Source: Ophioceras dolichostomum (Eukaryota > Ascomycota > Sordariomycetes > Magnaporthales > Ophioceraceae). From it: DNA of 64,000 bases. Within the stretch, counting starts at the first letter, position 1, and each line of letters starts with the position of its first letter. The notes under the pieces were generated by a model. That model did no database searches. It was not told the origin of the DNA and saw only the letters and a list, made by a program, of their open reading frames with translations. The stretch lies in contig PYST01000206.1 in the NCBI GenBank assembly GCA_003049485.1, positions 1-64,000 of the forward strand, written 5' to 3'. The translations under genes and the position numbers were made by a program. Shown in pieces: positions 11,321 through 22,500 of this stretch.

Positions 11321-13393
11321 CTAGCTCCCGGACGCAGCCGCCTCGGGCTTCTTCCAGGCCCTGGCCTTGGCGAGCATGTCCATGAGGCCCTTGGACTGCA
11401 TGTCGTCGGCGGGGAAGACGTAGTCGAGGTACTCCTCCCACGAGTCGTCCTCCAGCTTGCGCTTCTTCTTGATCTTGCGCGGCATCTGCCTCTGGATCTT
11501 CTCGATGTCCGACGCCGAGCCGTGCGTCTTCTCGAAGGCCAGCCAGGCGTTGAGGATGCTGACGCGCTCCGCCTTGAGCTCCTTGTCCTTGAAGGACTTG
11601 TGGGCCCGCTCGAAGATGCGGCGGGCGCGCGCCTTGGCCTCTTCGCTGACCGCCTGTCCTGATTCTTCTTCTCCTCCTTCTTCGTCTCCCCCTGCTGCTT
11701 CCTCCTCCTCCCCGGTGGCGGCTTCTGGAATGTCGATCTCGAACTGCGCGTAGCTGATCCAGACCTTGGGGTGGTCGGCCTTTTCCAGCAGGCGCTCGTA
11801 CAGGCTGCGGGTCTTGTCGTACTCGCCTTCCTCCTCCTCGAAGTCGATGTACGACTTCCACACGATCTCGGGCATGTCGAGCACCGGCTGTGCGATGCCC
11901 ATGTCGAGGATGGCGCGGGCGCGGTCGAGGTCGTCGAGCCCGCGCTCCAGTTCGGCCCACTTCACCCAAGTGCTGCAGTTGGACGGATTGTACATGATGT
12001 GCTTCTCGTACAGCGTCCGGCAGCGCTCAAACTCGTACAGCTTCTGCTCCAGCTCGATGTAGCCCCTGAATAGCTTGTCCTTGGGGCACATGCCGATGGC
12101 CCGCCCAAGCGTCTTGCGCGCCGCGCCCAGGTCGCCCTGCCGCACCTCGAAGTGCGCCTTGTGCAGCCAGAGCTTGGCGAAGGTGAACTTCTTGTGCGGG
12201 ACCAGCCTCAGGCACGTGTCGTACACCTGCCGTGCGCGCTCGATATTGCGCGCCTCGGTCTCCTCCCAGAGCGCGAAGAATATCCACAGGTAGATGTACC
12301 GCCGCCAGTGCCGCTTCGCCTGCGTCGGGGGCACCTGCGCGACGGCCTTCTCGTAGACCTCGCGGGTGCGGTCCACATCGCCCGAGGCCTCTTCCAGCCG
12401 GGCGTAGTCGAACCACACGTCGTAGTTCTTGGGATTCTCGCGGATCTGCTCCTCGTAGTGCCTCCGCCGCTTGGACAGCACCACGTCCTCCACACCCTCC
12501 CGGTCGCCGTACTGCTTCTCGAACCGCGTGTACTCCTTGTGCAGCAGCATGGAGCGCGAGCGGGGCAGGTTGTCCAGGCCGAAGCGGTAGATAGCGCGGG
12601 CGCGGTCGAGGTCGCGCAGCTTAGCCTCGTAGCGGGCGTAGGCGATGAACAGCTTCTCCTCGACGAAGTCGTCGCCGTAGCGGCCCAGCTCGTCGATGGC
12701 GCGCTCGAACACAGCCCGCACGCGGTCGCTGGTGCCGAACTCCTCCTCGAACTTGGCCCACTTGATCCAGTTGCGCGGCTCCGGATGCACCTGCGTGAAG
12801 CGCTCGAAGATGGCGCGCGCTCGCTCGTACTCGCCGTAGCGCTTCTCCAGCTTGATGTAGGCCGACCAGGCCACCTCGTCCGGCTGCCAGGCCATCCAGC
12901 GGTCGAAGACTTGGCGAGTGCCGGGCACGTTGCCCAGCATCTCCTCACACCACACGTACTTGTACCACAGCTTGTCGACGCGCGGCATGTGCGTGACGGC
13001 GCGGTCCAGCACGTTGCGCGCATAGTTGATGTTGCGTCCCTTGAGCTCGGCCTCGACGTACTTGATCCAGAGAGTGACGTTGTTGGCGTGCACGTTGAGC
13101 GCCCGCTCGAAGATGCTCCGCGCCCGGTCGTACTCCTTCTGCTCCAGCTCCCACTGCGAGTACTGGAGCCAGTTCTTCAGGTTGATGCGCGACCGCCGGC
13201 AGTAGTCCTCGAACTCGCGCCGTTTTCGGCCCTGGTACTCGTGTAGCTCCTCGAGGTCCTCGAATCTTTGTGTGGGTTTTTGTAGCGCCACTTCCTGTCG
13301 GTCTACAGCCTCGCGTAGCAGCTGCTCGGCCGAGATCTGCACCGGCGCGGCGCCCTTGTTCTTGACCCGGGGAGGGCCTCGAGACGACTCCAT
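11321..13393 (-). CDS. clf1: Pre-mRNA-splicing factor CLF1 (crooked-neck / Syf3)
   Basis: Single exon, 690 aa, from the ATG at 13393. The protein is built almost entirely of HAT (half-a-TPR) repeats, beginning at about residue 50 with motifs such as WLQYSQWELEQ, ARSIFERAL and LWIKYVEAEL, and continuing to about residue 600. An acidic Glu/Gly insertion (EEEEAAGGDEEGGEEES) interrupts the repeats at roughly 560-585, and a basic KIKKKRK segment follows near 645. Clf1 is the scaffold subunit of the Prp19/NineTeen complex that joins U2/U6 with the activated spliceosome in the nucleus. Length and repeat layout fit fungal orthologues (close to 700 aa). It is transcribed divergently from PRP31, another spliceosome gene, across 433 bp. 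Confidence 0.97.
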   Translation of the reverse strand: MESSRGPPRVKNKGAAPVQISAEQLLREAVDRQEVALQKPTQRFEDLEELHEYQGRKRREFEDYCRRSRINLKNWLQYSQWELEQKEYDRARSIFERALNVHANNVTLWIKYVEAELKGRNINYARNVLDRAVTHMPRVDKLWYKYVWCEEMLGNVPGTRQVFDRWMAWQPDEVAWSAYIKLEKRYGEYERARAIFERFTQVHPEPRNWIKWAKFEEEFGTSDRVRAVFERAIDELGRYGDDFVEEKLFIAYARYEAKLRDLDRARAIYRFGLDNLPRSRSMLLHKEYTRFEKQYGDREGVEDVVLSKRRRHYEEQIRENPKNYDVWFDYARLEEASGDVDRTREVYEKAVAQVPPTQAKRHWRRYIYLWIFFALWEETEARNIERARQVYDTCLRLVPHKKFTFAKLWLHKAHFEVRQGDLGAARKTLGRAIGMCPKDKLFRGYIELEQKLYEFERCRTLYEKHIMYNPSNCSTWVKWAELERGLDDLDRARAILDMGIAQPVLDMPEIVWKSYIDFEEEEGEYDKTRSLYERLLEKADHPKVWISYAQFEIDIPEAATGEEEEAAGGDEEGGEEESGQAVSEEAKARARRIFERAHKSFKDKELKAERVSILNAWLAFEKTHGSASDIEKIQRQMPRKIKKKRKLEDDSWEEYLDYVFPADDMQSKGLMDMLAKARAWKKPEAAASGS

Positions 13394-13826
13394 CGTTGCG
13401 GTTTTGGGTCGCGGGGGGTGTGGTTGACGTTTCTTGGTTATGGAGGTTGAGATTCGGGTTCAGGTGAGGATTTTTACGGAGTATTGAAGCTGAAGAGAGT
13501 GGACATTCCGTGAAGGAAGGTGGATGATGGCAAAACTTCTAATGAATGGAACCAGGAAGGCGACTTTGTACGCTGTGGAAATCCAGTTCGAGGTTGTTTT
13601 AGAAATTTTGGGCTCAGGTTATCATCAGTCGCGGTCGCACAGCTCCAGAGTAGCTCGGCGCGTCAATACGCCACAATTTCAGCCACAGCTCTTTGTATTT
13701 GCCTTAACTTCTGCCTGTGACTTCATTTCTTGCCCATTATTCTTTCTTTCTCCTCCCGCATCCAAAGTCGCATTCCGAGTCGATTGAACAGAACACTACC
13801 CTGTGGACTTCACGGAACGCGCAAAG
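13394..13826. promoter_or_regulatory. Shared divergent promoter of CLF1 and PRP31
   Basis: 433 bp separate the two start codons. No other open frame is credible here. Both genes encode spliceosome components, so a shared bidirectional promoter is a reasonable inference. I see no clear TATA box. Confidence 0.7.
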
Positions 13827-15830
13827 ATGTCGACTCTCGTTGACGAACTACTCCAGGACTTTGAGGACTCCGGCTCCGAGGCCGGCGACAAGCCTGATGA
13901 TGACGGCCTACTGGGTGATGAAGAAGGCGCCGACCTGATGGGCATGGGTGCGGGCGCGAACGGCGCCGATATGGATTTGGACGGCGATATGGCCAGCTCC
14001 GACGACGACGAGGAGATGGGTGGTGTTGTCGAGACGACCGACGACCCAGAAGAAATGAAGGCCAAGGTCGACAAGATGCAGCTGGCCGGAGTCAACGATG
14101 TCCGAACAGTTGCCACGCTCATGAAGACGCTAGAACCAGTGCTCGAGGTTAGCAGCCCCCCAACCCCCTCTTTATCCTTTGCTTCCGTCGCCTTGAGACA
14201 TGAAGTGTTTACATCGCCATTATCGCCATCGTCGCTTCCCCCAAGCACCAGCCCTGACAGTTTGGCTCGCCACCTGCAGAAAATCGAATTCTACCAGTCT
14301 CAAAACGAATCATCAGCGACCGCCAACATCGGCAACGTCGAGGACCACCCAGAGTACCACCTCCTGACACAGTCGAATAGCCTCTCTACGTCGATCGACA
14401 GCGAGATCGTACTGGTCCACAAGTATATCAAGGATCACTACTCGGTGCGCTTCCCGGAGCTCGAGACGTTGATCACGAACCCGCTCGAGTATGCCAAGGT
14501 GGTCGCTGTTTTAGGCAACGGCCCTCTGGATGCTGAGAGCATCAAGTCGCTGCAGTTGTCTACGGACAACCCACTGGGCGTCAGCCTCAAGTCGGTCCTG
14601 GACGGGCCCTCGCTGATGATCGTCACTATCGAGGCCACCACGTCCAAGGGTCGCGACCTGTCACCCGACGCCCTGGCAAGGGTAGTTCGGGCCTGTCACA
14701 TGGTGATCAACCTGGACAAGGCCAAGAAGACCCTGACGGACTACGTGCAGTCGCGCATGAACATCTTCGCGCCCAACCTGACGGCCCTGATCGGCTCCCT
14801 GACGGCGGCGCAGATGCTCAACACGGCGGGCGGCCTCATGGGTCTCGCCAAGACACCCGCCTGCAACATCTCCGCCTGGGGCTCCAAGAAAGGAGCCGGC
14901 GCCGGCGGGCTCGCGACTAACGTCGGAATCCGCCAGCAGGGCTTCCTCTACCACGCCCCCATCATCCGCGGCGTGCCCACAGACCTCAAAAAGCAGGCGC
15001 TGCGCATAGTATCGGCCAAGCTGATACTCGCGGCGCGCATCGACTGCAGCCATGAGTCCCCCGACGGCGCGATGGGCGAGGACCTGCGCGAGGCCTGCCT
15101 GACGCGCATCGAGAAGCTGCAGGAGAAGCCGGCCAACAAGGGCGCGCGCGCTCTTCCCGCCCCGGACGACAAGCCGTCCCGCAAGCGCGGCGGCCGGCGC
15201 GCGCGCATGGCCAAGGCGGCGACGGCGATGACGGACCTGCGCAAGGCGCAGAACCGCATGGCGTTCGGCAAGGAGGAGAAGGAGGTCGGCTACGGCGTGG
15301 GGGACTCCACCGTCGGGCTGGGCATGATCGGCCAGGCCAACGACGGCCGCGTGCGCGCGCTGCAGGTCGACAACCGCACACGCGCGAAGCTCAGCGCGAA
15401 GAACAAGGGGTGGGGCGGCATCGCGACGTCGACCACGGCGACTGGCGGCGGCGCCGCGTCGTCCCTGAAGAAGGGCTTCGGGCAGGCCGCAGGCGGCGGC
15501 GGAGGCGGCGCCGCGGCGGCGGCGGCGGCGCTCGACCTGCGCGGCAAGGGGCTGAGGTCATCGGGCGTGGGGACCACCGTGGGGAATGGTGGGACGATGT
15601 CGTCGCTGGCGTTCACGCCGCTGCAGGGGCTGGAGCTCGTGGATCCCAAGATGCGGGCCGAGCTGAGCAGGAAGCGCAAGGCTGAGGAGGACAGGTGGTT
15701 CTCGGGCGGGACGTTTACGCAGCTTGGTGGTGGTGGTGGGAGCGGTGGCACTAGTGATGGGGTGTTTAAGAAGCCGCCCTTGCCGCCTCCGAAGAGGGTC
15801 GATACCGGGGCTACGAAGACGGGCAAGTGA
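13827..15830 (+). CDS. prp31: U4/U6 snRNP protein PRP31
   Basis: Exon 1 13827-14147, intron 14148-14279 (GTTAGC to CTGCAG), exon 2 14280-15830; 623 aa. The start ATG opens MSTLVDELLQDFEDSGSE, typical of the family. After an acidic N-terminus come the NOSIC/Nop core (about 150-350) with NIFAPNLTALIG and GGLMGLAKTPACNISAWG, the surface that binds the 15.5K/Snu13-U4 5' stem-loop RNP, and then the Prp31 C-terminal domain with RKRGGRRARMAK and a Gly/Ala-rich fungal insertion (about 545-570). Prp31 holds the U4/U6.U5 tri-snRNP together. The intron is a multiple of three (132 nt) and has no in-frame stop, so a read-through frame of 667 aa exists. Splicing is preferred because it joins LEPVLE directly to KIEFYQSQ, as in homologues. 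Confidence 0.96.
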   Translation: MSTLVDELLQDFEDSGSEAGDKPDDDGLLGDEEGADLMGMGAGANGADMDLDGDMASSDDDEEMGGVVETTDDPEEMKAKVDKMQLAGVNDVRTVATLMKTLEPVLEVSSPPTPSLSFASVALRHEVFTSPLSPSSLPPSTSPDSLARHLQKIEFYQSQNESSATANIGNVEDHPEYHLLTQSNSLSTSIDSEIVLVHKYIKDHYSVRFPELETLITNPLEYAKVVAVLGNGPLDAESIKSLQLSTDNPLGVSLKSVLDGPSLMIVTIEATTSKGRDLSPDALARVVRACHMVINLDKAKKTLTDYVQSRMNIFAPNLTALIGSLTAAQMLNTAGGLMGLAKTPACNISAWGSKKGAGAGGLATNVGIRQQGFLYHAPIIRGVPTDLKKQALRIVSAKLILAARIDCSHESPDGAMGEDLREACLTRIEKLQEKPANKGARALPAPDDKPSRKRGGRRARMAKAATAMTDLRKAQNRMAFGKEEKEVGYGVGDSTVGLGMIGQANDGRVRALQVDNRTRAKLSAKNKGWGGIATSTTATGGGAASSLKKGFGQAAGGGGGGAAAAAAALDLRGKGLRSSGVGTTVGNGGTMSSLAFTPLQGLELVDPKMRAELSRKRKAEEDRWFSGGTFTQLGGGGGSGGTSDGVFKKPPLPPPKRVDTGATKTGK

Positions 15831-16306
15831 GGAGAGGCAAAGAAGGAGACAGACTGTGGGCGTGGGTGTGTACGTGTTTGTGTACGGTGCTTTCTTGGGG
15901 TTCACATTTCATTCATTATCTCGCTCAGCCGACGGCGTCACGGTACAAACTAGGGGAGGTATGGATTGGACTCTAGGTCAAGGGACGGACAGGGATTGGG
16001 TTTAGATAACCTAACGATACCAAACAAGGCTCTTGCAGCCATTGTCGATTTGAGGAAGTACTTTCTTCTCCTCGGAGGTGTGGAGAGGGTCTCAATCAAC
16101 CAGACACTTGGCAGTAAAAATTGATATTACGTGTCGAGCTATATACTAAGGGGTATCTTCGACGAATTCCGATATTTCCTAAAATATTGTCCCATGAAGT
16201 CTCTGGCTTACATACCGTTAGATATTAGTAAAAAGATCCATGTATTTTCCTTAATTTTTTCACATTTTACACACCCCTTTTTGGTTGACTCTCTCTCACA
16301 CTTTGT
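15831..16306. terminator. Convergent 3' region of PRP31 and the PHS transporter
   Basis: 476 bp between two stop codons. It becomes AT-rich at about 16126-16270, which suits overlapping 3'UTRs and polyadenylation signals of the converging genes. No open frame of interest. Confidence 0.5.
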
Positions 16307-18839
16307 TCAAGGTCCAAAAGATCCAGGAGTATTCCTATTTATCACCCGCCGCCGCCTGATGTCACCAAGCTTGTCGCGGATGGTGATGACCTCCCCCTCG
16401 CGCCGGGCCTTCTCGCGGCCCTCGCCCAGGTCCTCGAGGTTTATGGGCTCGAGCCTGCCGGTGTCCGGGTTGCGGCGCTGCACCTCGGGCAGGTAGGCCC
16501 AGCTGTAGAGCGCGCCGAGGATCATGAAGGTGGCGAAGAGCATGAAGATCAGCCCCTGGCGCTGCGAGTCGTCGTACCCCGCGTTGATGCCGTAGACGAC
16601 CCCCACGGCCACCATGGAGCCCACCTTGCCCGCGGCGGCCGAGATGCCGTGGCAGGTGCAGCGGTACGTGGTGGGGAAGATCTCGGCGGGTATGATGAAC
16701 GTCAGGGTGTTGGCGCCGAAGTTGAAGGCGAAGTGGCAGATGGCCACCATGACCACGGTCGCGGGCGCGCCGGCCCGCTTGTTGACGGCGTAGTAGACGC
16801 CGCCCGTGACGAGGAAGAGCACGGCCAGCAGGAGGAACGAGACCGTGAGCCAGCGCCGGCGGTGGAAGCGGTTGGCGAAGTAGATGAAGCACACGGAGCC
16901 CGCGATGGACGCGATCGACACCGTCAGCAGGTACTGCTTCGCCTGCTCGAGCAGGATGGCGTAGATGGTGTTGCAGGGCTGCGTGGCGTCCGTCTGCCAC
17001 ATCGGGAGGCCGTTGGTCTTCCAGTTGGGGACGACCGACGTGCCGTTCTCGAGGTTCGAGTTCCAGCACCTGAGGGACTCGTTGATCGGTACGTGGGGCT
17101 TCGTCGCCCAGAGGTCGGCGAGCGTGCCGCGGTTGTCGAGGGAGAAGCCGTAGAAACTGACGTCTAGGAAAAACCATGTTGCCGCAGTGCCTGTTTGTTC
17201 GTGTGAGAACATGCGATTTCATTAGTTTGGCTGGTGGTGGGGGAGGAGGGTAAAGCTGGGTAAGAGGGGGGACTAAATAAGGGGTCGTGCGTGGTGAGGA
17301 GGCGCGGCGAGTGTGTTTTCGGATTGTTAACAACTCACCTAGAAGATAATACCGGTTCCCGTCGCGGCAGAGGTAGTTCTTGACATCCTCAAGCGCGAAC
17401 TGGACGGGCATGGGGTGTTCGATCTGCGGGATCGAGCCATGGTGATAGGCGCCAAGCGCCACGCCGTTACCACCAGGGGATCCGGCCTGGACGTCCATTT
17501 CGGTGGGTGGAGCGCCGTAGATGCGCTCTGTATGCCTGAACGCCGTGCCGGCCTTTTTCTTCACCTCCAGCGTGTACAGACCGCAGTCGTACAGGAAGAA
17601 GCGAAAGATGATGGCCAACAGGGCTGGGACGGCCCCTGATCCGATGACGATGCGCCACACGCCGTCTATGACGAGCTTGCACTCGGCCTCGTGCTTCAGG
17701 TCCAGGCCGCACTGCTTCGCGTCTAGGTTGTACTGCGCCTCACGGCCCAGCAAGACCCAGAGGCCGACTAGTTGGGCTAGGGCCTGGCCTATGGGCTGCA
17801 TCAAGAAGACGGATGAGAGCATCGTCACGCGGGACTTGGTACTCGCCCACTCTGATGTGATGACTGCTGAGAGAGGATATTCCGCTCCGATACCTATGTT
17901 GTTTTGTTTTAGTGATAGTTGTTACTGTTAGGATGGGGTGGGATATGATGGGGTGGGAGGAAAGGGGTTAGTTAGGGTATTGGGGGGCAAGGACCTACCG
18001 ATTCCCATCACGAATCTCCACCACGTAAACAGGGCTAGGAACGACATATCACCGTATCCATGACTGCTTGTGGCGACGCCGATGGTAGACACTATCACCA
18101 GCACAAGTTCGAAGCCGTATAGGCGTGTGCGGCCGTAATAGTCGGCCAAGAACCCGAAGAGCAACTGGCCGACGACCGACCCGAACAAGGTGAACATGTT
18201 GATCATCAGGCCGGGCCATCGATCGTTAGGGAAGTACACGAACGATATCGAGGCTAGTATGACGTTGGTTGCAAATAGATTGTAGCTGCAGAAGGGCCAT
18301 GGTTAGGTTAGGTACGGTTTTGGCTAATGATCCGAGTGGTTGTGTTCAGGAGTACCAGGTAAGGTAGTTCAGGAGTGCAGGTGATTGGATGCGGGAGGAG
18401 GCGGCAGTCAGAAAACGGAGGGAGCAAAGCAGAGGCAAGCAGCGGACGTCTCTAGCATCGGTCCGAAAACAGGGGAAAGGGAACGGCGGGGACCCACGAG
18501 TCGGTAAGAAAGCCGGACGCGGCGACCCCCCAAATGCGCAGGTTCCATGAGTTGAGGTCTAATTGGTAACGTAGCTGTCGCCGATCCTGTTCGAGTCGGG
18601 TCGGAGGGTTTTCGTGAGACCGTGTGTAAGTAATGGGACATTCTATCAAGCAAGCTTGTCGGACGGGAAATAAAGCACTCGGTGCAACTGCACTTTTGTA
18701 CTGCATGCAACAAGGAAGAAAAGGCATCATATAACACAGAAATCATACACACCTGTCGGTCCTGCGGTCCCAGAGCCGAACTGTCGGCGCCCAAAAAGCC
18801 CCGGTTCTTCCTCCCTGGCTCGGGATACATACTGGCCAT
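16307..18839 (-). CDS. MFS transporter of the PHS (Pho84-like phosphate:H+ symporter) family
   Basis: Five exons: 18839-18753, 18586-18498, 18285-17999, 17893-17339, 17190-16307; 633 aa, all phases consistent. TM1 carries GFLTDSYNLF, the loop after TM2 the MFS motif GFLADYYGRTR, TM4 GIGAEYPLSAVIT, TM7 GTAATWFFLDVSFYG and TM10 AEIFPTTYRCTCHGISAAAGKVG. These are PHS-family signatures, so import of inorganic phosphate (or a phospho-compound) with protons across the plasma membrane is the likely role. Odd points: Glu replaces the Asp usual in the TM4 G-D-Y-P-L-S motif, and there is a long loop after TM7 with RCWNSNLENGTS (N-glycosylation sequons). This may be a specificity subclade distinct from yeast Pho84. 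The short exon 2 was recovered because it reads NLRIWGVAASGFLTDS straight into the TM1 continuation. The very N-terminal exon is the least certain. Confidence 0.9.
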
Positions 18840-21800
18840 TCTATAGTGGGGTGTTCACGGGGAGAAAGCAGCAGTCGCTCAACTGGTCCACCAGCGCAGC
18901 ATCTTGCTGCACTTCCGTACAATCTTGCTGATCGATCTACCAGTGAGGTAGTGGGACGAGGCTCCTCGTCCCCAGCCTCGCCGCCAGTGTTGCGACTGTG
19001 CTGTGTGATGTGGTGCGTGCGCGCAGCCTGCCTAACCTGGGTCCTTGTCTGCGAAGTTCAGTTATAAGTTGCGGGCGATAGGCGTAAGAAGTGGGCAAGA
19101 CGAGGTTTGCGTATGTATGTGTAGAGGTGTATAACGCGAGGCGGCGATGAACGTGGACGGAGGGATGCCAATGTCGTTCGTTCAAAGCAAAATTTGGGAA
19201 GAAGAGAGAAGAGAAAGGCAGCAGTAGCGGATTAAAATCTACGAAGAGATACGGATGTGAGGGTGATGGGAAGCGACGCGAAGGAGCTCAATTTCTTTTA
19301 TTGAAATCATCCCGCTAAAAGCATTGATGGGACACACCTACCAAAAGGTGTCGGCAGGCACGCAGGCAGGCAGGTTCAGGCTCAGGCTAGGGCAGGCATC
19401 GATCCAAGTCAGACAATGCAGACGAGTCGGTATCGAACGCGGAGAGATTTTGGCTCCTGCCGGGTCCCTGCCGGGTCATTCTCGCGTTTCCATGTAGACG
19501 AAGCTCAGCCCTCGCAGCCCACCACCTACTTGCTTCTCTTGGCCTGGGAGCTTAGCTTCAAATCTACCCTCTGCAAGGGACGACGCCTTCTGAGTAGGGC
19601 GAGTAGCCGAGTACATCGAAAACTCCAGGACGGAATGGCTCTTCACCAATTGCCAATCCAGTGTGGACAGGGGTTGGAATCTCGTCTGTGATTGTGGCGT
19701 GGCCCACCCCCAAGAACTCCCTACATACTCGAAAGGATCCAAGGGTTCTAGGTCCTTTTTTAAGGACCCTCCAGCTCTTCAGATTGGTGGGAGCTTGCCC
19801 CTCCACGGCGTCAAGAGAATGCCGTCTGGCCGGTGGACCTCAGGCCGAGCCTTGCAGGTGCCCTCTGCACTGCACCTTTCAAAAAATGCAGCTCGCTCTC
19901 TTCTCGGGGAAAACCAGCCCAGCCAGCCCAACCAGCCAGCAGCAGTCAAACATCACAAGATTGGCTATTGGGTGGCTGTTTGGGGGATCATTTGTGATGT
20001 AGCGGCAGGGATGGAGGGATGGCCCGGATGGCAGGTATTATCAATTATCACCAGCCAAGCCAGCCAATCCCCGGTCTGCTTGGGGCTGCACAGCATGGCG
20101 TATAGGGAGAATTAGAGCATGGACCTCCAGCTGCCCCCACCAGCTGGACCCTGATGTTTCTTCTGTGTCGCCGTCCGTTTAGACAACCGTCCGTCCAGTG
20201 CACCGAGCCGTCTCTTTTTCCACTTCTGTCGTCCCAATTCTTGACAGCCATATATTTTCTCAGCTCGTACGGCATATGGCTTTCACGGCTCGTCTACCCG
20301 AGGCTCGACATTATATGTACAACTAAATGCACGACGAAGCGCGAGCTTGTCCATTCGACACATTTCTTATTATTCAGAGAGTGGATAGATGTTCCCCCGC
20401 CAGTACCAGCTGTCTGGCCGGTGATCCACCCGCCTGCCGCTCGACCGCCATCAAAAGCACCACGAAAGCACCAGACCCCTCACGAGATTGGGTGGTCAAA
20501 AAAACCTGTGGTGCTGTGCCGCTCTCTGCGGCTCCTCAGGGAAAGCGTGCAACCCTTGTCCCCCAAGACTGCCCCAAGACTCCTCCGTCCTGCCCCAAGA
20601 CTCTTTGCCCAGACAAGGGCATGCTGTCCAATTTTAAACAGCCGGGGTCTGGATCGCACAAATCCCATCGCACGCTGAAGCCATGTGCTCGAATTGCGCA
20701 AGGCTAGTTGCTGGCGATTTTGGCCGATTTTGGCCATCTCCAAAACGAATGATGCCCCCCCTTTCCTCTCATCCCCAGTTTCCTCTGAGGATGCCACGCC
20801 ACCGAGACCGGTCGCTTTCGCTTTTCAGTATCGACTGGGACCGCGAAAAATACCAATCTCTGATCTCTCCCGGGGACTGCCTGTCGCAACGTTGGCTCGG
20901 ACCAGCAGGCTTGAGCGACCAATGACTGTTGCAAACAGCTGTCCCCGTCGGAAAGTCATTGCACATGATGCTTTCTCCCCCGCGAAAAGGCGTCCAGCTG
21001 GTGGGCAGAAGTCGCATAGTTTGCACAAGTGGGCGGAGTTGGTGGTGGGATTGCATCAAGATTTTCCAAAGCCTCAAGACAATAGCCAGAAATCGGACGA
21101 ACCCCCACTCGAGACTCTGCCTGACTCTGCCCGGGACCGGTTTTTATGTGAATACTGGGCGTATTCCGTACGTACAAGGGATGGGTGCTGGCCTGTTAGA
21201 TAGGCAGGTCGGGTTAGCATGAGGTAGTAGTATGCCAGTAGCTGCCACTACCTACCACATACCATGTACATGGATGCCTGCACCATCCCAACTGACGGCA
21301 CTTCGCCGGTCCTGCTGGCTCCTGGCTCCGGCCAGGAGGTTCGCACACACCCACACCCGCAGACACACACACACAAACACACACAAAAGTTAGCTTGAGG
21401 AGCACATCCGTCTGTTTTCTCATGTTCCCCCCCCCCTTCACTCACTTCGCTCACTATGTATATTCTGATACAATGTCCCTATTTCTTATTGCAGCGTACT
21501 ACCCAACTATCTGAGTCTTCAAGCTTTCGAAAAGGCAGGGTGCCGGCCGTTTGCTAGTTGACAGAAGCAGCGGAAACGGCGTGCACGGCTGTTCCCGTCT
21601 GGTCGAGATTTTAGTGGATGAGAGTGGCTGCCAACGCGTGCGCCGGTCATCCGTGCACCCTCACTTCCTCACTATCAGCATCAGCATTTTTTTCATCACA
21701 TCCAGCACCAGCGCCTCCAATCCCCGCCAAGTCAACTGGGTTGAGCGCCGTACTTTCCCTTGCTTGCGACTCGAAGGGCCAGCCGCACTCGCTTCCATCC

Positions 21801-22500
21801 CGCCCCTCCAGCCTACCAGACGAAGTACCAGCCTACACACACTCTACTAGCCTACCGACTCGTACCGACCCCTACCCTCCCCTACCCTCCCTCTCATTTT
21901 GGTACGACCACTCTCTCTGGTATCAGCCAAAAAAAAACTCGCCTATCACCTTACACCTAACCAACAGGCCTGCCCGCCCTATCCACCTGTTCACTTGCCC
22001 ACCTGTCCACCCGCTACAACCCCCCATAGCCACCCTCGCTCTTATGCACTGGGCTCTACCCCCTCGAGGCCATCCCTTTCCTTTCTCGTCACCGACGCTA
22101 TCTAAGGCGTTTCTGCACCATACATCCTCATCCCTATTCTCGGTGTCCCTGTCTTTGGCGTCACCGCTGGCCCACCAGCCCTACAGCCTATCACTATCCG
22201 ATACCTTGTTTGCCCTGGATGGACAGGCATCGGGCCAGGTTTACAGTTGCAACCCCCTGGTTATACTATAATTTCTGGGCGCGTTGAACCGAAAGGCTTG
22301 TACCCACCCTCGGCCCGGGGCTGCAGGTCGTACCTAGTCTCGACCACTGGGATCCGTCGCTGGGAACCCCCGGCTCACAAAACAGGAATACAAGAACCTT
22401 CCCGGCTTGTGCACGGCCAGCTTCCCTCCCTACTTGATCTCTTTATATAGAGTCCGGTGCGCGCACGCGCGCGCCAACCCTCCCTGGGGACGAGGCGAGC
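18840..22500. other. 3.7-kb intergenic region, no gene seen
   Basis: It lies between the start of the PHS transporter (minus) and the start of the unknown gene at 22501 (plus), so it holds two promoters. Many short open frames exist but none shows domain content or consistent coding bias. There are CA-rich microsatellite sequence at about 21342-21390, a poly-C run near 21428, and long C/T-rich leader-like DNA at about 21650-22250 before the downstream gene. Confidence 0.55.

Noticed and set aside
12152..13246. 364-codon open frame on the plus strand
   Set aside because: It lies exactly opposite CLF1 and is a shadow of its GC-rich codon third positions; its sequence is low-complexity Leu/Val/His without domains.
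20154..21222. Several overlapping open frames of 100-170 codons around 20.1-21.2 kb
   Set aside because: Mutually overlapping in different frames, Pro/Ser/Arg-rich, no domains and no splice logic.
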